Notes: generated by a model from the letters alone, not told the origin. A stretch of 64,000 nucleotides of DNA from Rhodospirillaceae bacterium (GCA_040219235.1 JAVJSV010000012.1:186001-250000), one strand, 5' to 3'; numbered from the stretch's first letter, positions 10,517 to 18,574 are shown. Translations and numbers: made by a program.

Positions 10517-11287
10517 ATGATGACGCCTAACGATAGCGCAGTGGGTGGATATAAGGTACCTGTTGCTGAACTCTCAGTGAATAAAACCAAAATATCTTAT
10601 GCCGCACCCAATCAAGCAGTGTATTGGCGTGTCAGTACTTTTAACACCAAAGAGCCAGAAACCGTGAAATGGATCGCAGGGTTCCAGCCCGGAGAGGTTT
10701 TTGTCGATATTGGCGCAAATATGGGACTGTATAGTCTGTTTGCAGCCGCATACTCCAAAGTTCAGGTGTTTGCTTTTGAGCCCGAATCGCAAAACTATGC
10801 GCTCCTTAATCAAAATATTCGCCTTAATAATATGGCGGACTCAGTGGTAGCGTGGTGTTGTGCACTCACAAATAAACATTCAATTGATCGGCTGTATATG
10901 AGTCATGTTGATGCGGCCACGTCAGGACATGAATTTGGCGACGAAGTTAATCATGAACTGAAACCTGTGCAGTCTGCTTTTGCGCAGGGTTGTTTGGGAT
11001 ATGCTCTCGATGATTTTGTTGCCGCGCAATCTATTCCAGTACCGAACCATGTAAAGATAGATGTCGATGGTTTTGAGCACCTGGTCGTCGAGGGCGCTTT
11101 ACAAACCTTCGCGAATACAAACCTGTGCTCGGTGCTGATCGAGATCAGCCCTCATTTGTCTCAGCACGCTCAATTAATAGATATTATGTGTGATCTTGGA
11201 TTTGTATTCGACCCAAATCAGGTCGAGCGCGCAAGACGCAAAGAAGGCGGCAACAAAGACTATGCAGAATATATTTTCAGGCGCTGA
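10517..11287 (+). CDS. FkbM family S-adenosylmethionine-dependent methyltransferase
   Basis: The 256-residue Rossmann methyltransferase has a SAM motif I, VFVDIGANMGLYSLFAAAY, at residues 61-79, followed by the acidic ribose site VFAFEPES near 88-95 and VKIDVDGFEHLVVEGA near 178-193, all typical of FkbM enzymes that O-methylate sugars or polyketides. The gene is visibly richer in A+T than the glutamate dehydrogenase before it, suggesting acquired surface-polysaccharide DNA. Two adjacent ATGs (10517 and 10520) could start it. Its 3' end overlaps the start of the following oxygenase gene by 26 nt, so the two are probably translationally coupled. The substrate is unknown. Confidence 0.85.
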   Translation: MMTPNDSAVGGYKVPVAELSVNKTKISYAAPNQAVYWRVSTFNTKEPETVKWIAGFQPGEVFVDIGANMGLYSLFAAAYSKVQVFAFEPESQNYALLNQNIRLNNMADSVVAWCCALTNKHSIDRLYMSHVDAATSGHEFGDEVNHELKPVQSAFAQGCLGYALDDFVAAQSIPVPNHVKIDVDGFEHLVVEGALQTFANTNLCSVLIEISPHLSQHAQLIDIMCDLGFVFDPNQVERARRKEGGNKDYAEYIFRR

Positions 11288-11990
11288 AACCTATGTTTCA
11301 AGAAAAATAACTCAAGCCGTTGTTTCACGTGACCCTTTTGAGCACTGCATCATTGATGATGTTCTGCCAACTGCAGTTTTTGATGCAATTCATCAGAATT
11401 GGCCAAAAGATACAGATATGATGCGTCTGCCTGGTACCGGTCGCACAGAAGCATATAAAGAACGCCTGGTCATGCTGTTGGAAGACCGCTTTTTTGCAGA
11501 CCAGCCGCCAGAAATGGAAGAATTCTGGGTCAATGTTGCTTTCGCAGTGATGAGTACAGCCGTGATCACAGCATGCTACCATAAATTTAGGGCTACGCTG
11601 GAGGCCCGCGTTTCACATCTAAAAGGGGTGGGACGATTAGACCCTGAATTGTTGATTGTCAGTGACCGCAGTGATTACAAGATAGGCCCGCATACGGACT
11701 CGCGTGCTCGCTTATTGAGCCTTTTATATTACCTGTCGCCGGATTCAAAGTATCGCACTTACGGCACCGGTCTGTATAAGCCTAAAAACCCAGACATGCC
11801 GGTGAATGATATCTTGCATCATCCCGTCTCAGAGTTTGATTTGGTTAGCCGCGTTGAATACCGCCCCAACCGCCTCGTTCTTTTTCCGCGAACGGACCAT
11901 TCGTATCATGGCGTTGAACCTGTCTCGGTTGAAAATTGTGATCGCCGATTACTTATCGTCAATATTCGGGCGCCGGAGGGTGCTCTTTAA
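11262..11990 (+). CDS. 2-oxoglutarate/Fe(II)-dependent oxygenase family protein
   Basis: The 242-residue protein has the HxD...H iron triad of 2OG oxygenases: H144 and D146 in YKIGPHTDSRA and H216 in TDHSYHGV, with Arg 228/229 before a beta strand (RRLLIVNIRAP) as candidate 2-oxoglutarate ligand. The spacing of about 70 residues between HTD and the distal His fits the prolyl-4-hydroxylase-like fold. The frame is open 24 codons further upstream inside the FkbM gene, but ATG 11262 has AAGGCGG 11 nt before it and gives a sensible N-terminus. It pairs with the FkbM methyltransferase in an A+T-rich block; together they may decorate a glycan or secreted compound (inference). Confidence 0.75.
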   Translation: MQNIFSGAETYVSRKITQAVVSRDPFEHCIIDDVLPTAVFDAIHQNWPKDTDMMRLPGTGRTEAYKERLVMLLEDRFFADQPPEMEEFWVNVAFAVMSTAVITACYHKFRATLEARVSHLKGVGRLDPELLIVSDRSDYKIGPHTDSRARLLSLLYYLSPDSKYRTYGTGLYKPKNPDMPVNDILHHPVSEFDLVSRVEYRPNRLVLFPRTDHSYHGVEPVSVENCDRRLLIVNIRAPEGAL

Positions 11991-12115
11991 AAGTGCTATG
12001 TTAATAACTTGTGGAATGGACAAAAAAACAACAGGCTCAATTGAATGTACTGTAATGAGCTTAGTGTTTAGAAAAAACGGACCGGCTAATACCTCCCCGC
12101 TGCGCGTTTCTGGCT

Positions 12116-12499
12116 CTACAGCGAATGTTTCAGAAACTCGATCAAGTCAGCACGCGCGTCTTTGTCCCGCACACCATGTGCCACCATATCAATACCCGAT
12201 CCCATCATGGTCAGCGGGCTGGCGAGGTATGTGTCCAGAGAGTCTGCCGTCCAGATAATTTTAGAATTTTGCATGGTCTCTGAATAATTGAAGTCCGCCA
12301 AACTGCCAGCCCGGCGGCCAAAAACCCCCGCTAATGAAGGGCCTTGAATAACTTCACCGCGTTTTAAGCTATGACAGCTTTGGCAACTCATTCTGAATTC
12401 CCGTTTGCCGGCATCAATGTCTGGTCGGGCCAGCGTTTGACCGGCACAGAGCATAAGGGTGAAAAATGTGGTGCATAGAACTGCGAGCTGTTTTGCCAT
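12116..12499 (-). CDS. Class I cytochrome c (periplasmic)
   Basis: The 127-residue precursor has a signal peptide (basic MAKQ, hydrophobic LAVLCTTFFTLMLCAG, cleavage near residue 25). The haem attachment motif C39-Q-S-C42-H43 is clear. The distal Met is probably M105 in GSGIDMVAHG, which takes the place of the usual PGTKM, and the C-terminal helix ends DLIEFLKHSL. The size fits a single-haem c2/c550-type electron carrier. It is monocistronic, with AAGGGGA 8 nt before the ATG, and is convergent with the 2OG oxygenase gene. Its redox partner is not in the window. Confidence 0.88.
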   Translation of the reverse strand: MAKQLAVLCTTFFTLMLCAGQTLARPDIDAGKREFRMSCQSCHSLKRGEVIQGPSLAGVFGRRAGSLADFNYSETMQNSKIIWTADSLDTYLASPLTMMGSGIDMVAHGVRDKDARADLIEFLKHSL

Positions 12500-12881
12500 T
12501 TTTTGGTCCCCTTGGTGTGGCGGGCGGTTGGGCTGTGGTAGGGCCTGCGTCCGAGGTAAAATTCAGTCAGGTTCAAGATTAGCGAAACATACGCGAGATT
12601 AGCATTTTACACCGCCATTCTGAACGACCACCGTCACTTATACGCAAAACATTGGTCTTGCATCTTGATATTGATCAACGCGCTCACGGCACAAAGGCCA
12701 GTCTGGCTTATTATGGTGCAGACAGTGCAAAGACGCTAAATATTCCACTAAGTAAGCTCGCGTCATGCGTGAGCGAGGTTGGGTCATGTGGGAGTGCACT
12801 TTCTATGTTTTGACAAACTTAAAGCGACCAATCTAGTTTAAGTCATAACCAGCATACATTCTGAAACGCAAAGGAAGAGCC
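12500..12881. other. Intergenic region between divergent cytochrome c and EncFtn genes
   Basis: These 382 bases hold no credible gene. The cytochrome c leader occupies the left end. An inverted repeat at 12757-12777 (CTCGC, TCA and their complements around TGCG, with one bulged G) lies about 33 bp before a candidate EncFtn promoter at 12810-12837 and could be an operator. The rest shows nothing I recognise. Confidence 0.5.
12810..12837 (+). promoter_or_regulatory. Candidate sigma70-type promoter of the EncFtn gene
   Basis: TTGACA at 12810-12815 is a perfect -35 box. TCTAGT at 12832-12837 after a 16-bp spacer matches the -10 consensus at four of six positions. The start codon at 12882 is about 40 nt downstream, with AGGAAG as Shine-Dalgarno. 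Confidence 0.45.
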
Positions 12882-13169
12882 ATGTCGAACGAAGGGTACC
12901 ATGAACCGGTCAATGAATTGTCTGACGAAACAAAGGATATGCACCGCGCAATAATATCTTTGATGGAAGAGTTAGAGGCGGTGGATTGGTATAATCAACG
13001 CATGGACGCGTGCAAGGACGATGATCTTAAGGCCATTCTTGCTCATAATCGGGATGAAGAAAAAGAACACGCCGCCATGGTGCTGGAGTGGATTCGACGA
13101 AAAGATAAGACCTTCGATAAGGAACTCAAAGAGTACCTTTTTACGGACAAACCACTCGCTCACAAGTGA
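12882..13169 (+). CDS. Encapsulated ferritin-like protein (EncFtn family), orphan and without cargo tail
   Basis: The 95-residue two-helix protein matches the EncFtn family closely (ISLMEELEAVDWYNQR and ILAHNRDEEKEHAAM). By my recollection of the Rhodospirillum rubrum protein, the ferroxidase residues align to E30, W36, E60 and H63, all present. EncFtn dimers form an intersubunit di-iron site, oxidise Fe(II) and normally sit inside an encapsulin shell. Here the protein stops at LFTDKPLAHK, without the usual 20-35 residue tail carrying the shell-docking peptide, and no shell gene follows: the next feature is a tRNA. It may act freely in the cytosol or dock on a shell encoded elsewhere (inference). 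Confidence 0.88.
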   Translation: MSNEGYHEPVNELSDETKDMHRAIISLMEELEAVDWYNQRMDACKDDDLKAILAHNRDEEKEHAAMVLEWIRRKDKTFDKELKEYLFTDKPLAHK

Positions 13170-13351
13170 ACCCTGAGCCTGATGTTCCGTCAGCTTTTCG
13201 AACCATCCTTGCCGGGTTAAACGGCACAGATGTGAGAAAGTAAGTATTCATAGCGCCTGCCCTGGGTGTTTCCCGGGCGCTCCCCCAGCGCACACAAAAA
13301 CACGCATGCCGGATTACATGCGCTCTAACTGACTAATTTCGTGAGAGAAAA

Positions 13352-13426
13352 TGGAGCGGGCGAGGCGATTCGAACGCCCGACCCCAACCTTGGCAAGGTT
13401 GTGCTCTACCCCTGAGCTACGCCCGC
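13352..13426 (-). tRNA. tRNA-Gly (anticodon GCC)
   Basis: On the minus strand a complete cloverleaf of 75 nt reads from GCGGGCG to CGCCCGC, U and an encoded CCA. The D-arm is GCTCAGGGGTAGAGC, the anticodon stem CAACC/GGTTG surrounds TTGCCAA with anticodon GCC, and the T-arm contains GTTCGAATC. Confidence 0.97.
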
Positions 13427-13468
13427 TCGGCGTGCGGTTTAACCAATAGTGACCGCAGAAGGACGCGG

Positions 13469-13496
13469 ACTATACTCAATTAGGTAGTGTTGGCAA
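13469..13496 (-). promoter_or_regulatory. Promoter of the tRNA-Gly gene
   Basis: On the minus strand TTGCCA (13496-13491) and TATAGT (13474-13469) are separated by 16 bp. This places the start near 13462, about 36 nt before the mature tRNA 5' end. Confidence 0.65.
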
Positions 13497-13645
13497 GGGG
13501 TTGGTCGCTCAGGTCCTACGATAATCTGGCCGGTATCCCTTGCGTTGAGGCGCATTTGGTCGCATCTAAAGGGTAATCAAGGCCCAATCGGGCTAACAAG
13601 AAAGCCCAACAGGGCGAACCACGCGTGAAAAGGCGAAGAGGCGTT

Positions 13646-14581
13646 ATGCTAGTAGGAGACACATCTGGCGGGACCACGAGCCCCTCAGCAGCCCCAAATT
13701 CGGGCGATCTCGTCAAGGAAAGCAGCACAGAAACCTTTCAGGCTGATGTGCTTGAGGCGTCCAAGTCGGTTCCAGTCATTGTTGATTTCTGGGCCCCCTG
13801 GTGTGGTCCCTGCAAACAGCTTGGCCCGGCGCTTGAAAAACTGGTCGTCAGTTATGGCGGCCAGGTCAAAATGGTTAAAATCAACGTCGATGAAAACCAG
13901 CCTCTGGCGGCGCAGTTCCGGGTGCAGTCTATTCCGGCTGTGTTTGCTTTTAAAAATGGTCAGCCTGTGGATGGTTTTATGGGCGCGCTGCCAGACAGCC
14001 AGCTCAAAGCGTTTATAGATAAACTGACCGGCGGCCAAGGCTCGCCTATTGATGCGGCGTTGGAGCAGGCGGAAGCCCTGTTTGCGGAAGAGCAGTTCGA
14101 GCAGGCGCTGGCCATTTACCAACAGATTCTGGGCCAGGACCAAGAGAACGTGATCGCCCTGGCGGGGGCGCTGCGCTGTTATATGGGTCTTGGTCAGGAC
14201 GATATTGCCAAAGAGGTGCTGCAACAGTTTCCTGAGGACCTAAAGACGAAACCAGAAATTGCGGCTGTTGTGACGGCGCTTGAACTGAAAGAAGCCACGG
14301 CCTCTGGTAACGATGCCGCTGAAGAGATCGCAGCCCTGGAGAAAAAAATAAAAGCCAAGCCAAAAGACATGCAGGCGCGTTTTGATCTCGCCATGGTGCG
14401 CTATGGTGCCAAAGATCACGCCGGCGCTGTTGCCGGCCTGCTTGAAATCATTAAGCTTAATCGTAAGTGGGAAGATGATGGTGCCAGAAAACAACTCCTG
14501 AAGTTTTTTGAAGCCCTTGGTCCCACCGACCCCGTGACCGTGGATGGCCGCCGTCAACTGTCTTCTTTGCTCTTTAACTAA
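13646..14581 (+). CDS. cnoX: Thioredoxin-TPR co-chaperone (CnoX/YbbN family)
   Basis: The 311-residue protein has an N-terminal thioredoxin fold with an intact active site WCGPCK (C53 and C56) and cis-Pro region SIPAVFAF, followed by a helical TPR-like C-terminal half (about residues 140-310; AEALFAEEQFEQALAIYQQI). CnoX proteins hold HOCl- or heat-damaged clients for GroEL. The E. coli protein lacks the first Cys, whereas here both are present, so thiol-disulfide activity is likely. ATG 13646 is preferred for GAAGAGG 4 nt upstream over a GTG at 13625. It begins a conserved block with the LON-domain, Trm112 and DUF971 genes. Confidence 0.9.
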   Translation: MLVGDTSGGTTSPSAAPNSGDLVKESSTETFQADVLEASKSVPVIVDFWAPWCGPCKQLGPALEKLVVSYGGQVKMVKINVDENQPLAAQFRVQSIPAVFAFKNGQPVDGFMGALPDSQLKAFIDKLTGGQGSPIDAALEQAEALFAEEQFEQALAIYQQILGQDQENVIALAGALRCYMGLGQDDIAKEVLQQFPEDLKTKPEIAAVVTALELKEATASGNDAAEEIAALEKKIKAKPKDMQARFDLAMVRYGAKDHAGAVAGLLEIIKLNRKWEDDGARKQLLKFFEALGPTDPVTVDGRRQLSSLLFN

Positions 14582-14590
14582 GGGTTTATT

Positions 14591-15337
14591 GTGTTCAGCC
14601 CCGTTTCGACAAAACCTTCTGATCTGCCGAAAGAGCTTCCGGTTTTTCCGTTGTCTGGTGCGCTGCTGCTGCCCGCTGGTCGCCTGCCACTGAATTTGTT
14701 TGAGCCGCGCTACCTCAATATGTCTCTCGATGCCCTGGCGACGGGCCGCATCATTGGCATGATTCAACCGAACTACGATGCCATGGGCGGCGTGCACCCC
14801 TCTGACGAAGACGATGACGACATCGGAGCGGATGTAGATCTTGAGTCAGGGGCACCCCTTGATCTGCACGACGATCAAGCACCTCCCTTATATAAAACCG
14901 GCTGCGCGGGACGCATTGTTTACTTCGAAGAAACAGATGATGGCCGGCTGCTTATCGCGCTCAAGGGGCTGAGCCGCTTTCATGTGGTTGAGGAACTCGA
15001 CAGCGTGAAAGGCTATCGCAGAGTTCGCGCCGACTACGGGGCGTTTCCCGATGACATGAAACCCCCGCAAGAGTTTGATCTTGATCGCGAGTCGCTGCTG
15101 GACACCCTGCAACCCTATATTGATGCCCAGGGGATGCGGCTGAAAGTGGAAATTATTAAAGGGTTATCGGATCACACTTTGGTCTCGTCCCTGTGCATGA
15201 TTTGTCCTTTCGACCCGCGCGAGAAGCAGGCGTTGCTGGAAAGCAAAACACCGCAAGACCGGGCGGATATGCTCCACGCCTTGCTGCAAATGGGTGTGTT
15301 TGCCACTGGCACCTCCGACGGCCCGCGGCAGAATTAG
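14591..15337 (+). CDS. LON substrate-binding domain protein (LonB/LAN-type)
   Basis: The 248-residue protein is the N-terminal domain of Lon without ATPase or protease. The diagnostic start LPVFPLSGALLLPAGRLPLN and FEPRYL lie at residues 18-44, followed by a beta-rich core and a helical C-terminus. An acidic insertion (DEDDDDIGADVDLE) sits near residues 76-89. It starts with GTG 9 nt after cnoX and is likely co-transcribed with it. Stand-alone LON domains are presumed to bind unfolded substrates, but the function is unproven. Confidence 0.85.
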   Translation: MFSPVSTKPSDLPKELPVFPLSGALLLPAGRLPLNLFEPRYLNMSLDALATGRIIGMIQPNYDAMGGVHPSDEDDDDIGADVDLESGAPLDLHDDQAPPLYKTGCAGRIVYFEETDDGRLLIALKGLSRFHVVEELDSVKGYRRVRADYGAFPDDMKPPQEFDLDRESLLDTLQPYIDAQGMRLKVEIIKGLSDHTLVSSLCMICPFDPREKQALLESKTPQDRADMLHALLQMGVFATGTSDGPRQN

Positions 15338-15364
15338 AATTAATCTTCAATAGACGGGGGCTCC

Positions 15365-15550
15365 ATGGCGACCGCAGACGTAGACTCTAAATTGTTGGAT
15401 ATCCTGGTGTGCCCAGTAACAAAAGGCCCGCTCGAGTATGATCGTGAGGCCCAGGAATTGATCAGCAAGAAAGCCGGCCTTGCGTTTCCCGTGCGTGACG
15501 GTATTCCGATTATGCTGCCCGATGAGGCGCGGCGCATCGATGAGGACTGA
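15365..15550 (+). CDS. Trm112 family protein (YcaR/UPF0434)
   Basis: The 61-residue protein has the typical Trm112 pattern [17 protein letters not shown] followed by [17 protein letters not shown]. Eukaryotic Trm112 is the activating partner of several methyltransferases; the bacterial role is not settled. Only one Cys is left in the CPxxKG turn, as is common in proteobacterial members, so zinc binding is unlikely. It lies between the LON-domain and DUF971 genes in the same direction. Confidence 0.9.
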   Translation: MATADVDSKLLDILVCPVTKGPLEYDREAQELISKKAGLAFPVRDGIPIMLPDEARRIDED

Positions 15551-15598
15551 GGCTGTCGCGGTGCCGTTGCCAACAACAGCGTGCTGTGCTGTGGCTCT

Positions 15599-15970
15599 AT
15601 GACCGATGATGCAACGGATCTGCCCTGGCCGGAGGATCTGGCTTACGATCCAGCCTCAAAAATTCTAACGGTCACGTTTGAAAACGGTGAAACTTTCGCC
15701 CTCCCGGCGGAGTATTTGCGTGTTGAAAGTCCGTCGGCTGAAGTCCAGGCCCATGGGGGCGAGAAGGTGATTGTCGGGGGGCGGCGGCATGTCGGGATTA
15801 TGAAAATAGAGCCCGTGGGCAACTACGCCGTGCGGCTGGTTTTTGATGATCTTCACGACACCGGCATTTACTCCTGGCGCACACTTTATGAATTAGGTCA
15901 GCTGCATAAAGCGCGGTGGGCAACCTATCTTGAGGCGTTGTCCGCCAAGGGTTTAAAACGCGACCCTTAG
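15599..15970 (+). CDS. DUF971 (GBBH-like N-terminal domain) protein
   Basis: The 123-residue protein matches DUF971, the domain found at the N-terminus of gamma-butyrobetaine hydroxylases and as a stand-alone protein next to Fe-S or quinone genes: LTVTFENGETFALPAEYLRV near residues 20-40, the paired motif AVRLVFDDLHDTGIYSW near 80-96, and a final helix of WATYLEAL. A stand-alone role in Fe-S carrier function has been proposed for the family, not shown here. The open frame reaches 15581, but ATG 15599 gives the usual N-terminus; neither start has a strong Shine-Dalgarno. It is last in the cnoX-led block. Confidence 0.82.
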   Translation: MTDDATDLPWPEDLAYDPASKILTVTFENGETFALPAEYLRVESPSAEVQAHGGEKVIVGGRRHVGIMKIEPVGNYAVRLVFDDLHDTGIYSWRTLYELGQLHKARWATYLEALSAKGLKRDP

Positions 15971-15994
15971 TTTGTGTTTTTAGCGCCTCTCCTG

Positions 15995-17236
15995 TTAGCC
16001 CGGCGCGTGACCCCGCATCAGGTTAGGCAAATCCCCCACCTGGCCCATGGCATGGCGCATCAGAGTCTGGCGCAGCGGCGGCAGCACGTTGACCGTTGCT
16101 AGCCCAATATCACGCAGTGTTCTCAGAGGTGGAATGTCGTTCGAGAACAGCCGGTTTAAAAGGTCTGTCGTGCCAGCCATCAATATATTATCGGCCCGCC
16201 GCCAGCGTTGATAGCGTGCCAACCCTGCCGTATGGGCCAAATCAAGGCCGTAGCGTTTGGCATCCACCAGAATGTCTAACAAGGCTGCCACATCGCGAAG
16301 ACCCAGGTTCAAGCCCTGTCCGGCGATGGGATGAATACCGTGGGCCGCGTCACCAACAAGCGCAAGCCGTTGATCCGTGTAGCGTTCTGCAATCTGCAGC
16401 CCCAACGGGTGATCAAAGCGCGGCCCCACCAAAGACAACGTGCCAAGGAATCCGCCAACGCGCTGATCAATTTCTTGCAGAAACGCAGCGTCATCTAACG
16501 CCATGAAAGATCTGTAGGTCGAGGCTTTCTCCGTCCACACCAACGACGACTGATGGCCGCCTTTCAGGGGTAGAATGGCGAATGGCCCAGACGGCAGAAA
16601 CCGTTCATGGGCGATGCCGTTGTGAGACCGTTCGTGTTTAATCGTGGCCACAATGGCCTGTTGATCATACCGCCATCCGGTCACATTAATGCCAGCACTC
16701 TGCCGTGTTTTTGAGGCGCGTCCGTCAGCGGCGACAATCAGTTGGCCAGAGACCAAACGGCCATCATCCAGGTGGACCTCAGTGTGGGTTTCGTCACGTT
16801 TGATGTGATCCACGTTCACGGGTGCGAGCACGGACAGATTGTCCTGCGCTGCCATCAGCGCCAGCAGCCCTGTTCTTAGCGTCCGGTTTTCGGCCATATG
16901 GCCCAGGGGCTGATCGCCAATCTCTTCATGGTCGTAATGCAAAAACATCAAAGACGAACCGTCAGACACCCTGATTTCCCGGATCTCGCCGGTTTGATCG
17001 GCAATCAAGGGCCATAACCCGATGCCCTCCAGGGCAATGCGGCTGGCGTGGGCAATGGCCGAGGCGCGGCCATCGAGGGTTGGGGATAGGGTTGCGGCGG
17101 GGTCAGAGCGGTCAACCATAACGGTTGAGATGCCGTTGGCCGACAATCCACAGGCCAGGGTGGACCCGATCAGGCCCGCCCCTATCACAATAACGTCGGT
17201 TTCTATGCGTTCAGCCATACCGTGGATTTCGCTCAT
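15995..17236 (-). CDS. UbiH/UbiF/COQ6-family FAD-dependent ubiquinone hydroxylase
   Basis: The 413-residue flavoprotein monooxygenase has an FAD Rossmann motif VIVIGAGLIGSTLACGL at residues 15-31, a DG motif in LIVAADGRAS, and the family signature LALVGDAAHGIHPIAGQGLN near 284-303. These enzymes hydroxylate the benzoquinone ring in aerobic ubiquinone synthesis. Which ring position (C5, C6 or C1) cannot be told from sequence reading alone. It is convergent with the DUF971 gene (24-bp gap). Its 5' leader contains the left copy of the 26-bp repeat that bounds the sulfotransferase-like gene. Confidence 0.9.
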   Translation of the reverse strand: MSEIHGMAERIETDVIVIGAGLIGSTLACGLSANGISTVMVDRSDPAATLSPTLDGRASAIAHASRIALEGIGLWPLIADQTGEIREIRVSDGSSLMFLHYDHEEIGDQPLGHMAENRTLRTGLLALMAAQDNLSVLAPVNVDHIKRDETHTEVHLDDGRLVSGQLIVAADGRASKTRQSAGINVTGWRYDQQAIVATIKHERSHNGIAHERFLPSGPFAILPLKGGHQSSLVWTEKASTYRSFMALDDAAFLQEIDQRVGGFLGTLSLVGPRFDHPLGLQIAERYTDQRLALVGDAAHGIHPIAGQGLNLGLRDVAALLDILVDAKRYGLDLAHTAGLARYQRWRRADNILMAGTTDLLNRLFSNDIPPLRTLRDIGLATVNVLPPLRQTLMRHAMGQVGDLPNLMRGHAPG

Positions 17237-17270
17237 GCGCGCGGTCAGGTCAACCGCAATCGGCGGTAAC

Positions 17271-17296
17271 GTCTTCGAAGCGCTTTAATTTTGTGC
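17271..17296. repeat. 26-bp direct repeat, left copy (bounds sulfotransferase-like gene)
   Basis: The unit runs GTCTTCGAAGCGC followed by TTTAATTTTGTGC and recurs identically at 18394-18419, 1,123 bp away. It contains the overlapping palindromes CTTCGAAG and AAGCGCTT. The left copy lies 34 bp upstream of the UbiH-family start codon. Confidence 0.9.
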
Positions 17297-17326
17297 ATTA
17301 TCCGCGCATCGGCAATAATATGAAGA

Positions 17327-18316
17327 ATGATCTTCAGTAAGGCAAAAGCAGTGACTAGCGAAACAACAAAATTGCGTTCTCAGGATTGGTGTCTAATTGC
17401 ATCTCTGAAGAAATCCGGCTCTCTGTATACACATGCTTTACTTCAGGCCGCAGTTAAGTCTTTAGGTCATCCAGATTCACGCCCATACAATGCGACACCT
17501 GTTTCGCAGTGGTATCCCATTCTTCGACATACTCCAAATCTATATTCTCTGTCTGAGCATACTCAAACAGTTTTCGCAGACTCGGAAAATAGAACGCACT
17601 TTAGTTCTTCAGATGTTGCGTTTTACGAAGCGATTTGTTCCGAAAATCTTAGCAAACATGTTTCGGGAATATTGGGATGCCTGAATGACACTGAACGTAT
17701 TACACTGTCTTGTGAACGGATTCACAGGTTGCTGTCTCTCTATCCGGCTGGGAAGCCGACCATAACGGTTGATCCAAATTTCCTGATGGACAACGGTATC
17801 TTCGCAACTAACTTTTTGTTTGAAACCTTAAGGTCCAGATTGTCAGGTATAAACATAAGACCTTTCGTCGTTGTGCGGAATCCGCGCGATGTTATGAATT
17901 CATATATTCAAATGCTCTTCGAGCATGAAAAGGAAACACCTGAGAGTATCAGTAAATCAAAAAATTACTTATTCAAAAAGGCTTATTTCTCAGGAGCGCT
18001 ACATTTGATACGTGGTCACGGTGATGTTGTCGTATTTGATTTCAAATTTCTTAAGGACGATCCTTTGGGTTTTTTATCAACTATCGGTCAACACTTAGGC
18101 ATTAAATTGTTTAACCCTGATACTATCCAGTTGCCAGTAATTCCAAATAAATCAAAGGCCAAAGCCGAAGATATAATGCCAGCGGAAGATTTGGCCCGCC
18201 TCCATGCAGAATTAGTTGGCGAAGTAGAGACTTACAAACAACTTTTTAAACATGGCAGCACTGTTGTTCTCTCGTCTATAGATGTTCCTGAGTACGTCCG
18301 TCAGTTGCCAAAATAA
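17327..18316 (+). CDS. Sulfotransferase-like protein on a repeat-bounded module
   Basis: The 329-residue protein has two weak PAPS-site matches: LKKSGSLYTHALLQ at residues 27-40 (5'-phosphosulfate loop, normally KSGTTWL-like) and PFVVVRNPRDVMNSYI near 180-195 (3'-phosphate loop with R and S). The length fits cytosolic-type sulfotransferases, which move sulfate from PAPS to hydroxyls. A catalytic His is not obvious, so activity is uncertain. The gene is markedly A+T-rich compared with the block around it, has no clear Shine-Dalgarno, and lies alone between perfect 26-bp direct repeats next to tRNA-Thr, which suggests recent acquisition. Confidence 0.65.
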   Translation: MIFSKAKAVTSETTKLRSQDWCLIASLKKSGSLYTHALLQAAVKSLGHPDSRPYNATPVSQWYPILRHTPNLYSLSEHTQTVFADSENRTHFSSSDVAFYEAICSENLSKHVSGILGCLNDTERITLSCERIHRLLSLYPAGKPTITVDPNFLMDNGIFATNFLFETLRSRLSGINIRPFVVVRNPRDVMNSYIQMLFEHEKETPESISKSKNYLFKKAYFSGALHLIRGHGDVVVFDFKFLKDDPLGFLSTIGQHLGIKLFNPDTIQLPVIPNKSKAKAEDIMPAEDLARLHAELVGEVETYKQLFKHGSTVVLSSIDVPEYVRQLPK

Positions 18317-18393
18317 TAGTTAACTTATTCGAAACGTTAAAGTATGTAACTACTGACAGTTGTATCGCGATTTCACCGGTTAAGAGGGGCAAA

Positions 18394-18419
18394 GTCTTCG
18401 AAGCGCTTTAATTTTGTGC
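18394..18419. repeat. 26-bp direct repeat, right copy
   Basis: Identical to 17271-17296. It lies 81 bp upstream of tRNA-Thr. Identity ends sharply at both sides (flanking bases C versus A on the left and A versus G on the right). Confidence 0.9.
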
Positions 18420-18499
18420 GTTCATGCTCTATGGTCCCGCCGCTTTCAAGATTGGGCGGCATCAGTGATTTGCCCAACTTCGTATGCCCAATTTAGTAT

Positions 18500-18574
<75 letters not shown>

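Noticed and set aside
13167-13169. Selenocysteine or readthrough of the EncFtn TGA
   Set aside because: No SECIS-like hairpin immediately after, and the in-frame continuation (TLSLMFRQLF) does not resemble EncFtn tails.
13250-13290. Terminator downstream of EncFtn
   Set aside because: GC-rich imperfect hairpin (GCGCC...GGGCGC) with a large bulge and no T-run; not convincing.
17271-18419. Insertion sequence
   Set aside because: No transposase and no terminal inverted repeats; only direct repeats around a sulfotransferase-like gene.
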